Below, in pieces: positions 1 through 4,180 of a DNA stretch of 5,883 nucleotides. Within the stretch, counting starts at the first letter, position 1. Every line of letters starts with the position of its first letter. Position numbers and translations under genes: made by a program. The notes beneath the pieces are model-generated. The model worked only from the letters and a program-made list of their open reading frames with translations. It was not told where the DNA came from and ran no database searches. Origin of the DNA: Chloroflexota bacterium (GTDB taxonomy: Bacteria > Chloroflexota > Anaerolineae > B4-G1 > SLSP01); NCBI GenBank assembly GCA_009908585.1, contig JAAAOZ010000460.1:1-5883 (forward strand). Reading direction: 5' to 3'.

Positions 1-25
1 CCCCAAGGCCCAATGGCCAAGGGAA
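1..25. repeat. Copy 1 of a diverged near-palindromic repeat (GGCC-CAAT-GGCC core)
   Basis: The core GGCC (7-10), loop CAAT (11-14), GGCC (15-18) can fold back, with an AA/AA mismatch and then a CCC/GGG outer stem. The same core with the same loop recurs at 119-143, and the two copies agree at nearly every position from the outer CCC to the closing GGGAA. The window edge may truncate this copy. Function is unknown. The similarity of two adjacent copies suggests a duplicated or dispersed element. Confidence 0.55.
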
Positions 26-27
26 TT

Positions 28-103
28 CGCGGCTACATTTACAAAACCGGCCTGCGCCGGTTAGAATTTAGTCGCCGTAGGGCGACTTTGTAATGGTAGC
101 CCG
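28..103. other. Large imperfect inverted repeat enclosing two hairpins (three-way-junction-like)
   Basis: A long stem pairs 28-45 with 87-103: CG/CG with a bulged C30, GGCTAC (31-36) with GTAGCC (96-101), a 2x2 mismatch, then TTACAAA (39-45) with TTTGTAA (87-93). Inside lie two perfect tetraloop hairpins: CCGGC (47-51)/GCCGG (56-60) with loop CTGC, and GTCGCC (71-76)/GGCGAC (81-86) with loop GTAG. No reading frame here looks coding. The fold is possible on either strand, so it could be a structured RNA, a small non-autonomous mobile element or a REP-like repeat. I cannot tell which. Confidence 0.6.
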
Positions 104-118
104 TGGTTTTTCTTTTGA

Positions 119-143
119 CCCCACGGCCCAATGGCCGTGGGAA
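119..143. repeat. Copy 2 of the near-palindromic repeat (perfect 9-bp stem, CAAT loop)
   Basis: CCCACGGCC (120-128) pairs perfectly with GGCCGTGGG (133-141) around loop CAAT (129-132). The sequence matches copy 1 at 1-25 apart from a few arm positions, and here the arms are fully self-complementary. CCGTGG at 101-106 could instead pair with CCACGG at 121-126, giving two mutually exclusive folds. The bases after it (to about 154) again resemble those after copy 1, as if a second unit of the element began and then diverged. Confidence 0.6.
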
Positions 144-206
144 CCGCCGGGCTTGGGATGATGAGAAAAAGTGTCAACCTATTTCTGAACCATCCCATTC
201 TTTCGG
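144..206. other. Non-coding spacer upstream of the tRNA promoters
   Basis: No credible gene is visible. The only structure I see is TGTCAACC at 172-179, the exact inverse complement of GGTTGACA at 205-212, which contains the -35 box of the first promoter. The long minus-strand reading frames across bases 61-458 run antisense to the tRNA genes and have arginine/proline/serine-rich translations typical of spurious frames. Confidence 0.5.
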
Positions 207-234
207 TTGACAATTCTTTTGGGTTGTGTATACT
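207..234 (+). promoter_or_regulatory. Candidate sigma70 promoter P1 of the tRNA-secE operon
   Basis: A perfect -35 TTGACA (207-212) is followed by a 16-bp spacer and a -10 TATACT (229-234). Transcription would start near 241, leaving a leader of about 64 nt before the first tRNA. The -35 box is part of the right arm of an 8-bp inverted repeat (172-179/205-212). Sequence match only; no start site is known. Confidence 0.65.
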
Positions 235-267
235 TATGGCTGCGAGCGGTGGCAATGGGGCCAAACC

Positions 268-295
268 TTGACCCATCAAGCGGGTGTGTTATAAT
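268..295 (+). promoter_or_regulatory. Candidate sigma70 promoter P2 directly before tRNA-Thr
   Basis: The -35 TTGACC (268-273) is separated by 16 bp from a perfect -10 TATAAT (290-295), preceded by an extended -10 TG (287-288). The predicted start is at 301-302, only about 3 nt upstream of the tRNA at 305, so RNase P would have almost no leader to remove. It stands in tandem with P1, a common arrangement for stable-RNA genes that must be strongly transcribed. Confidence 0.75.
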
Positions 296-304
296 GCTGA
301 ATGC

Positions 305-377
305 GCCGACGTAGCTCAGACGGCAGAGCATCCGCCTTGTAAGTGGAGGGTCGTGGGTTCGATCCCCACCGTCGGCT
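305..377 (+). tRNA. tRNA-Thr (anticodon TGT)
   Basis: The full cloverleaf can be drawn: acceptor GCCGACG (305-311) with CGTCGGC (370-376); D stem GCTC/GAGC (314-317/326-329); anticodon stem TCCGC/GTGGA (331-335/343-347); T stem GTGGG/CCCAC (353-357/365-369) with loop TTCGATC. The anticodon TGT at 338-340 reads ACA codons and others in the ACN box. Discriminator T377; no CCA is encoded, so it must be added after transcription. First gene of the transcription unit. Confidence 0.97.
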
Positions 378-381
378 TGAA

Positions 382-464
382 GGGCAGTTGATCCGAGCGG
401 CAAAGGAGACTGACTGTAAATCAGTTGGCGGAAGCCTTCGGGGGTTCGAGTCCCTCACTGCCCA
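382..464 (+). tRNA. tRNA-Tyr (anticodon GTA)
   Basis: Acceptor GGGCAGT (382-388) pairs with ACTGCCC (457-463); the discriminator is A464. Anticodon stem ACTGA/TCAGT (409-413/421-425) holds loop CTGTAAA with anticodon GTA at 416-418, followed by A-rich bases as usual for tyrosine tRNA. At 83 nt with a long variable arm (from about 426 to the T stem), it is a class II tRNA, as expected for bacterial tRNA-Tyr. It lies only 4 nt after tRNA-Thr(TGT). No CCA is encoded. Confidence 0.97.
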
Positions 465-472
465 CCTTACCA

Positions 473-545
473 GCCCACGTAGCTCAGTCGGTAGAGCACA
501 TTCTTGGTAAGAATGGGGTCATCAGTTCAAGTCTGATCGTGGGCT
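473..545 (+). tRNA. tRNA-Thr (anticodon GGT)
   Basis: Acceptor GCCCACG (473-479) pairs with CGTGGGC (538-544); anticodon stem CATTC/GAATG (499-503/511-515) holds anticodon GGT at 506-508, reading ACC and ACU. T stem ATCAG/CTGAT (521-525/533-537). The discriminator is T545, as in the other tRNA-Thr, and no CCA is encoded. It lies 8 nt after tRNA-Tyr; the intervening tRNA-Gly seen in E. coli-type blocks is absent. Confidence 0.97.
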
Positions 546-546
546 C

Positions 547-590
547 AGGTGTATTTAAAAAATACCTAGGAGTTCCAAATCATCTGGAAC
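547..590 (+). other. Two small hairpins in the tRNA-Thr/tRNA-Trp spacer
   Basis: The 56-bp gap between the second tRNA-Thr and tRNA-Trp holds a weak AT-rich hairpin at 547-567 (AGG/CCT with TATTT/AAATA, bulged TG). A perfect 6-bp hairpin follows, GTTCCA (572-577)/TGGAAC (585-590), with a 7-nt loop. Neither has a U-tract, so they look like processing or spacer structures rather than terminators. In many bacteria this position holds tuf and rpmG. Confidence 0.45.
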
Positions 591-601
591 CGCCATAACT
601 T

Positions 602-675
602 AGGCGAGTAGCTCAATTTGGCAGAGCAACGGTCTCCAAAACCGTAGGTTGCGGGTTCAATTCCTGCCTCGCCTG
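602..675 (+). tRNA. tRNA-Trp (anticodon CCA)
   Basis: Acceptor AGGCGAG (602-608) pairs with CTCGCCT (668-674), discriminator G675 as expected for tryptophan. Anticodon stem ACGGT/ACCGT (629-633/641-645) with loop CTCCAAA places anticodon CCA at 636-638, reading UGG. No CCA tail is encoded. tRNA-Trp directly upstream of secE-nusG is a widely conserved order in bacteria. Confidence 0.97.
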
Positions 676-688
676 CCTTGTAGGGAAC

Positions 689-724
689 AAAGACACCGCC
701 TTTAATGAGTGAGGCGGTGTCTTT
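689..724 (+). promoter_or_regulatory. Perfect 12-bp hairpin between tRNA-Trp and secE
   Basis: AAAGACACCGCC (689-700) is exactly complementary to GGCGGTGTCTTT (713-724), extendable inward by T701-A712 and a G-U pair, leaving an 8-nt loop. Only the TTT within the stem follows the GC part, then AGAATG, so it lacks a proper U-tract. It could be a leaky terminator that lowers secE-nusG expression relative to the tRNAs, or an RNase III-type processing site separating tRNA from mRNA. Confidence 0.65.
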
Positions 725-754
725 AGAATGTAAGGAAACATAGGGAGGGCTACA

Positions 755-1054
755 TTGGCTAGCTCAAAAAGGAAAACGCGAAATCAGAACCCCATACTTC
801 GGTATCTCCAGAACACCATAGCGGAGTTACGGAAGGTGCGTTGGCCCACGTTGGAAGAGGGCTGGACGATGACCAAGTTGGTCTTGATCGCGTCCATTTT
901 GATGTCAATCTTCCTGGGGGCCGTCGACTTCTTCTTCGGTTGGTTGCTCCGAGGCATCATTGAGCAGAATATCCTCTTCATCATCTTGGGAATTGTGGTC
1001 GTCGCGGCCCTGCTCGGCGCGGCGGTACTGATCAATCAAGGCGAAGAGATTTAA
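755..1054 (+). CDS. secE: SecE, preprotein translocase subunit
   Basis: Small membrane subunit that clamps SecY in the SecYEG channel of the cytoplasmic membrane. The protein has 99 residues. Residues 14-40 contain the conserved amphipathic region (ELRKVRWPTLEE, ending ...T) that packs on SecY. The family's hydrophobic segment follows at about 42-65. A second hydrophobic stretch at about 72-93 extends beyond the usual minimal bacterial SecE of about 60-75 residues with one membrane segment. E. coli also has extra segments, but at the N-terminus. The TTG start at 755 is chosen because AGGGAGGG (742-749) lies 5 nt upstream and the translation begins MASSKRK. It is followed 7 bp later by nusG, its usual neighbour. 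Confidence 0.93.
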   Translation: MASSKRKTRNQNPILRYLQNTIAELRKVRWPTLEEGWTMTKLVLIASILMSIFLGAVDFFFGWLLRGIIEQNILFIILGIVVVAALLGAAVLINQGEEI

Positions 1055-1061
1055 TCCTCTT

Positions 1062-1919
1062 ATGAGTGAAGAACATCCGATCGAGGAAGAAGAACAAGAA
1101 GAGCGGGAGCTAACGTCCAATCCTTCCGACGACTCAGACGAATCAGAGGAACAATCCACCGCACTCCCCGATATAGACTTATCGGCAGATGAAATTTTTT
1201 CGCGGTTTGGGGTTGAGGAGGAAGAGGAAGAAGAGGAAATCCCCTTCCTATTCGAGGAACCGACGGAACCAGAGCCGGAGGAGGAATCTGAGGAAGCCGA
1301 AGCGGAGGCGGAAGCACCGGCGGAGGTTTCCGAAGATGAACTGCTGGGTGTCTTGCCCGAACCATTCGAGCAAGAGACCGAGGCGACGCCTGGCGAGGAC
1401 CGGGCCTGGTATGTTCTGCACTGTTACTCCGGGTATGAGCACAAGGTCAAGCACAACCTGGAATTGCGGATCGAGTCGATGGGGATGCAAGACTATATTT
1501 ATCAGGTCGTGATCCCCACCGTGGAAGAGATCGAGATCAAAGGCGGCAAGCGACGCAACGTCGAGCGCTGTCTCTATCCGGGCTACATTATGGTCCAGAT
1601 GAATATGACGGATGATTCCTGGTACGTGGTGCGCAATACGCCCGGTGTGACCGGGTTTGTCGGCGGTGGGAATCGCCCCACCCCCTTGCGCTCGGACGCG
1701 GTGCAGGGCATTCTGCGCAAGATGGAAGCGGCGGCGCCACAGGTGCGCGCGACCTTCAAGTTAGGACAGAAAGTTCGCATCACCGAGGGGCCATTCGCTG
1801 ATTTCATCGGCGTGGTGGATGACATCGACGAAGCGCGAGCGAAAGTGCGGGTGCTGGTCTCCTTCTTCGGACGCGAGACCCCCGTCGAACTCGACTTCTT
1901 GCAGGTTGAGGATGCATAA
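1062..1919 (+). CDS. nusG: NusG, transcription elongation/antitermination factor, with long acidic N-terminal extension
   Basis: NusG binds the clamp of RNA polymerase through its NGN domain; its KOW domain contacts Rho or the ribosome (S10) to couple transcription with termination or translation. Here the NGN domain starts near residue 114 (RAWYVLHCYSGYE) and includes the LYPGYIMV and VRNTPGVTGFVG motifs. The KOW domain spans about 233-285 (VRITEGPFADFIGVVDD, ending ELDFLQVEDA). Typical NusG has about 175-200 residues; this one has 285. The extra residues 1-113 are a low-complexity, very acidic segment with an eight-glutamate run at 52-59 and Ala/Glu repeats at 80-87, predicted disordered. 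The extension is in frame, without a stop or frameshift, and no start closer to the NGN domain has a convincing ribosome site. The ATG at 1062 follows secE by 7 bp with only a weak GAAGAG-like site, suggesting translational coupling. Confidence 0.95.
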   Translation: MSEEHPIEEEEQEERELTSNPSDDSDESEEQSTALPDIDLSADEIFSRFGVEEEEEEEEIPFLFEEPTEPEPEEESEEAEAEAEAPAEVSEDELLGVLPEPFEQETEATPGEDRAWYVLHCYSGYEHKVKHNLELRIESMGMQDYIYQVVIPTVEEIEIKGGKRRNVERCLYPGYIMVQMNMTDDSWYVVRNTPGVTGFVGGGNRPTPLRSDAVQGILRKMEAAAPQVRATFKLGQKVRITEGPFADFIGVVDDIDEARAKVRVLVSFFGRETPVELDFLQVEDA

Positions 1920-1993
1920 ATTGACTAACGTCTCAATCATCTAAAACGACCGGGGACGGACTGAAGTAAAATATTATAAGGGAGTGTTAGTAA

Positions 1994-2419
1994 ATGGCGA
2001 AGAAAATTAAGGCAGTTGTGAAGTTGCAGATTCCGGCGGGCAAGGCGAATCCCGCGCCCCCGATTGGGCCGGCGCTGGCCCAGCACGGCATCAACCTGAT
2101 GGGATTCTGCAAGCAATACAATGCGAAGACGGCCCACATGGCGGGGGACATTATCCCAGCCGAGATCACGATCTATCACGACTCGTCCTTCACATTTATC
2201 CTGAAGACGCCGCCTACGGCGGATCTGTTGCGCAAGGCCGCCGGGGTACCCAAGGGGTCATCGGAGCCAAATCGGGATAAGGTCGGAAAGATCACCCACG
2301 ATCAGTTGCGCGAGATTGCCGAGACCAAGATGAAGGACTTGAACGCGCACAACATCGAGGCCGCCGAACGGCAGGTCGCCGGGACGGCCCGCAGCATGGG
2401 CATTTTGATCAGGGACTAA
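1994..2419 (+). CDS. rplK: 50S ribosomal protein L11
   Basis: L11 binds the GTPase-associated centre of 23S rRNA at the base of the L12 stalk and takes part in factor binding and the stringent response. The length of 141 residues is the family norm. The N-terminal domain shows the proline-rich switch region (KLQIPAGKANPAPPIGPALA, residues 10-29), and the central part has FTFILKTPP (about 67-75). The C-terminal RNA-binding domain has GKITHDQLREIAETKM and ends with the conserved AGTARSMGI. The ATG at 1994 is preceded by AAGGGAG (1978-1984) at 9 nt. It lies 74 bp after nusG, a spacer in which I found no convincing promoter. Confidence 0.98.
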   Translation: MAKKIKAVVKLQIPAGKANPAPPIGPALAQHGINLMGFCKQYNAKTAHMAGDIIPAEITIYHDSSFTFILKTPPTADLLRKAAGVPKGSSEPNRDKVGKITHDQLREIAETKMKDLNAHNIEAAERQVAGTARSMGILIRD

Positions 2420-2443
2420 TTCCTAGAAGAATCAGGATTTGAA

Positions 2444-2473
2444 GTGGGAGGGCAAGACGCCCGCTAGCACCAC
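2444..2473 (+). promoter_or_regulatory. Candidate L1-binding autoregulatory RNA in the rplK-rplA spacer
   Basis: GTGG (2444-2447) pairs with CCAC (2470-2473); an asymmetric internal loop (GA on one side, GCTAGCA on the other) leads to GGGC (2450-2453)/GCCC (2459-2462) with loop AAGAC. The 5' strand GTGGGAGGGC closely resembles the GUGGGAGGC of the L1 site in 23S rRNA (remembered from E. coli), where a CCACC closes the helix. L1 repressing its own mRNA through such a mimic is a known and widespread mechanism. The CCAC ends just before the rplA ribosome site GAGGAG (2474-2479), so bound L1 would block initiation. Confidence 0.75.
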
Positions 2474-2487
2474 GAGGAGACATTATA

Positions 2488-3225
2488 ATGACTAAAGGAA
2501 GTAAGAAGTACCTAGAAGCATATCAAAAGGTGGATCGCGACCGAGATTACAGCCCTCGGGAGGCGCTCGAACTGGTGAAAGAGGTCAGCTACACCTCGTT
2601 TGATGGCACAGTCGAGCTGCACGTCCGCACCGGACTGAATCCCCGCCGCGCCGATGAACACATTCGCGGCATGATCAAATTGCCCAAGGGTTTGGGCAAG
2701 GAGGTCCGCGTGGTGGTCTTCGCGGCCGGCGAAGGCGAGCAAGAAGCACGCGACGCCGGCGCCGATTACATCATCAACACCGACGAGGGCTTTCAAAAGA
2801 TTATGGACGGCTGGACGGACTTCGACGTAACCATCGCGGTGCCGCAGATGATGTCCAAAGTGGGTCGTCTGGGACGCTTCTTAGGGCCACGGGGCTTGAT
2901 GCCCAGTCCGAAGACCGGCACCGTCGTGCCGCCAGAGGATCTTGGGGAAGCGGTGGAAGAGGCCAAAGCCGGGCGCGTCGAATACCGCTTGGATCGCTCC
3001 GGCAATATCCACTGCCCCATCGGCAAGGTCAGCTTCCCCGTTGACGATCTGATGGAGAACTTGGCGACGGTGATGGACACCCTTCGCCGCGCGCGCCCGG
3101 CCGGCGTGAACAAGAACGCCTACGTGCGCCGCGTCACCATCGCGCCGACGATGGGGCCTGGCATTCGCATGGAGCGCTTCGAAGCGCTGGCGATGGAACC
3201 CGGCAACATCGCAACAACGGCCTAG
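2488..3225 (+). CDS. rplA: 50S ribosomal protein L1
   Basis: L1 forms the mobile L1 stalk near the E site of the ribosome, binds 23S rRNA and usually represses translation of its own operon. The protein has 245 residues, slightly longer than the usual 225-235, with an extra tail EPGNIATTA. Domain I residues flank an inserted domain II (about 70-160). The family signature GRLGRFLGPRGLMPSPKTGT occupies 126-145, and a C-terminal stretch (ANV-like GVNKNAYVRRVTIAPTMGPG) matches the usual KG.Y.....S.TMGPG region. The ATG at 2488 has GAGGAG 8 nt upstream. A 326-bp spacer separates it from rplJ, consistent with separate control of L11/L1 and L10/L12. Confidence 0.97.
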   Translation: MTKGSKKYLEAYQKVDRDRDYSPREALELVKEVSYTSFDGTVELHVRTGLNPRRADEHIRGMIKLPKGLGKEVRVVVFAAGEGEQEARDAGADYIINTDEGFQKIMDGWTDFDVTIAVPQMMSKVGRLGRFLGPRGLMPSPKTGTVVPPEDLGEAVEEAKAGRVEYRLDRSGNIHCPIGKVSFPVDDLMENLATVMDTLRRARPAGVNKNAYVRRVTIAPTMGPGIRMERFEALAMEPGNIATTA

Positions 3226-3279
3226 CAATTTAGACGCTGAATTCAGCACTATAACAATCAAATACGTAACACTTAGGCT
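3226..3279 (+). other. First part of the rplA-rplJ spacer, with a 12-bp palindrome and weak promoter-like boxes
   Basis: A perfect palindrome GCTGAATTCAGC lies at 3236-3247. It sits between TTTAGA (3229-3234) and TATAAC (3250-3255), which resemble -35 and -10 boxes but with a short 15-bp spacer. This might be an internal promoter feeding the L10 leader. The match is poor, and transcription may simply read through from upstream. Confidence 0.3.
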
Positions 3280-3389
3280 GTTCCAGGAAAATAAATTTTG
3301 GAACGACCTTAGTCTACCGAAGACAGCAGGTGTGTGTGCAAAACACCTCGCATAAAATGCACACACTTAATTTCCCGCCTAGGTTGGAC
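3280..3389 (+). ncRNA. L10 leader (autoregulatory mRNA element of rplJ-rplL)
   Basis: The block CCGAAGACAGCAGG (3317-3330) and the later CTTAAT (3366-3371) with CCCGCCTAGGT (3374-3384) match the L10 leader as I remember it from Bacillus-type genomes, where the L10/L12 complex binds. Closing stem: ACCT(T)AG (3306-3312) with CTAGGT (3379-3384). Inner stem: GTGTGTGC (3332-3339) with GCACACAC (3359-3366), perfect over 8 bp. A preceding hairpin GTTCCA (3280-3285)/TGGAAC (3299-3304) extends by G-U and A-T pairs. AGGTGT (3328-3333) can also pair with ACACCT (3343-3348), excluding the inner stem. It sits directly upstream of a terminator, suggesting attenuation by free L10/L12. Confidence 0.85.
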
Positions 3390-3394
3390 GATGA

Positions 3395-3428
3395 TGATAC
3401 GCTCCCGTATCAATAGAATTTCACGGGG
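3395..3428 (+). other. Two mutually exclusive small hairpins between L10 leader and terminator
   Basis: TGATACG (3395-3401) pairs with CGTATCA (3406-3412) around loop CTCC. CCCGT (3404-3408) can instead pair with ACGGG (3423-3427), which would destroy the first hairpin. Alternative pairs of this kind are expected in the expression platform of an attenuator, but the pairing route to the terminator is not obvious from the sequence. Confidence 0.4.
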
Positions 3429-3448
3429 CTATCCTTAGCGAGTCTATG

Positions 3449-3484
3449 AGTCCTTGCGTCGGTAGGCGCAAGGACTTTTTGTTT
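3449..3484 (+). terminator. Intrinsic terminator (attenuator) ahead of rplJ
   Basis: AGTCCTTGCG (3449-3458) pairs perfectly with CGCAAGGACT (3467-3476) around an 8-nt loop, followed by TTTT then GTTT. This is a standard Rho-independent terminator placed inside an operon, 70 bp before the rplJ start, so it must act conditionally or partially. With the L10 leader just upstream, it is the probable off-switch by which excess L10/L12 shuts rplJ-rplL. It may alternatively end the rplK-rplA transcript. Confidence 0.88.
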
Positions 3485-3551
3485 ATGGCCTCAAACCGAC
3501 GAATCATTACGTCAAAAAATCATAAGTGAACCGAGAAGGAGGTGAAGAGAC

Positions 3552-4109
3552 TTGGCTATTTCACGCGCTCGTAAAGAAGAACTAGTCGAAACGTATCGGG
3601 AACAACTGCAACGCAGTAATGGGATGGTATTTGCGAATTACTCAGGCTTATCGGTCCCGCAGATGGAAGAGTTGCGCGGCGAGGCTTTGGACAACGACGG
3701 AGAGATTTTCGTCGTCAAGAACACGCTGATCAGCATGGTCTTGCAAAATGCCGACATCGCGCCCCCAGAAGGACTGTTTAACGGCCCAGTTTTGATGGCA
3801 TTCTGTCACGAGGACGTGCCACCGCTGGCAAAGCTTTTCCGCGATTTCGCGAAAGAGGCAGAAGAAGGGACGTTCGAGATCAAGGGTGGCTTTTTGGAGG
3901 GGAATTTCCTTTCTCCAGAAGAGACGCTATCGATTGCGGACCTACCCGGCCGCGATGAGCTTATGGCGCAGGTATTACGCTCGATCAACGCCCCGGCAAC
4001 ACAGATCACGGGAGCCGTGGCAAGTGGCGTTCGCCAGATTATGAACGTTGTGCAGGCGTATGTGGATAAGATGGAAGAAGGCGGCGCGTCCGCCGAGGCT
4101 GCAGCGTAA
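3552..4109 (+). CDS. rplJ: 50S ribosomal protein L10
   Basis: L10 anchors the L12 dimers to the ribosome, forming the stalk that recruits translation GTPases; the L10-L12 complex also binds its own leader RNA. The protein has 185 residues, within the family range. Family features: N-terminal AISRARKEELVETY, FANYSGLSVPQMEELR (27-42), FVVKNTLISM (53-62) and the GPV motif (78-80). The C-terminal helix (about 163-176, MNVVQAYVDKMEE) is the L12-binding region, followed by an Ala/Glu tail. The TTG start at 3552 is supported by AAGGAGGTGA (3536-3545), an essentially complete anti-16S match 6 nt upstream. No other start fits. The strong ribosome site may offset the rare TTG. Confidence 0.97.
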   Translation: MAISRARKEELVETYREQLQRSNGMVFANYSGLSVPQMEELRGEALDNDGEIFVVKNTLISMVLQNADIAPPEGLFNGPVLMAFCHEDVPPLAKLFRDFAKEAEEGTFEIKGGFLEGNFLSPEETLSIADLPGRDELMAQVLRSINAPATQITGAVASGVRQIMNVVQAYVDKMEEGGASAEAAA

Positions 4110-4180
4110 GGCGACCCATCTGGATAAAATCCACGTTTTAAATGCAATCTAAGTAAGTACAAATTAAATAGGAGTGTAAA

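Noticed and set aside
61..458. Three minus-strand reading frames of 60-74 codons across the tRNA region
   Set aside because: They run antisense to tRNA genes and promoters, lack ribosome sites and have low-complexity Arg/Pro/Ser-rich translations. Antisense-to-tRNA frames of this kind are a common false prediction.
784..1159. Minus-strand frames opposite secE and the start of nusG
   Set aside because: Shadows of confidently identified genes; their composition (Ser-rich opposite Glu codons) follows from the sense strand.
1060..1512. Alternative frames on both strands in the acidic part of nusG (Arg/Lys-rich, Pro/Leu-rich)
   Set aside because: They exist because the GA-rich codons have few stops in all frames; no family resemblance and no ribosome site. 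The NusG frame alone connects to a known domain.
1921..1977. Promoter in the nusG-rplK spacer (TTGACT at 1921, TATTAT at 1972)
   Set aside because: The two boxes are 45 bp apart and neither has a partner at 15-19 bp, so read-through from upstream is the simpler explanation.
2512..3366. Minus-strand frames of 94-161 codons opposite rplA
   Set aside because: Antisense shadows of a complete, conserved L1 gene; no ribosome site or recognisable domain.
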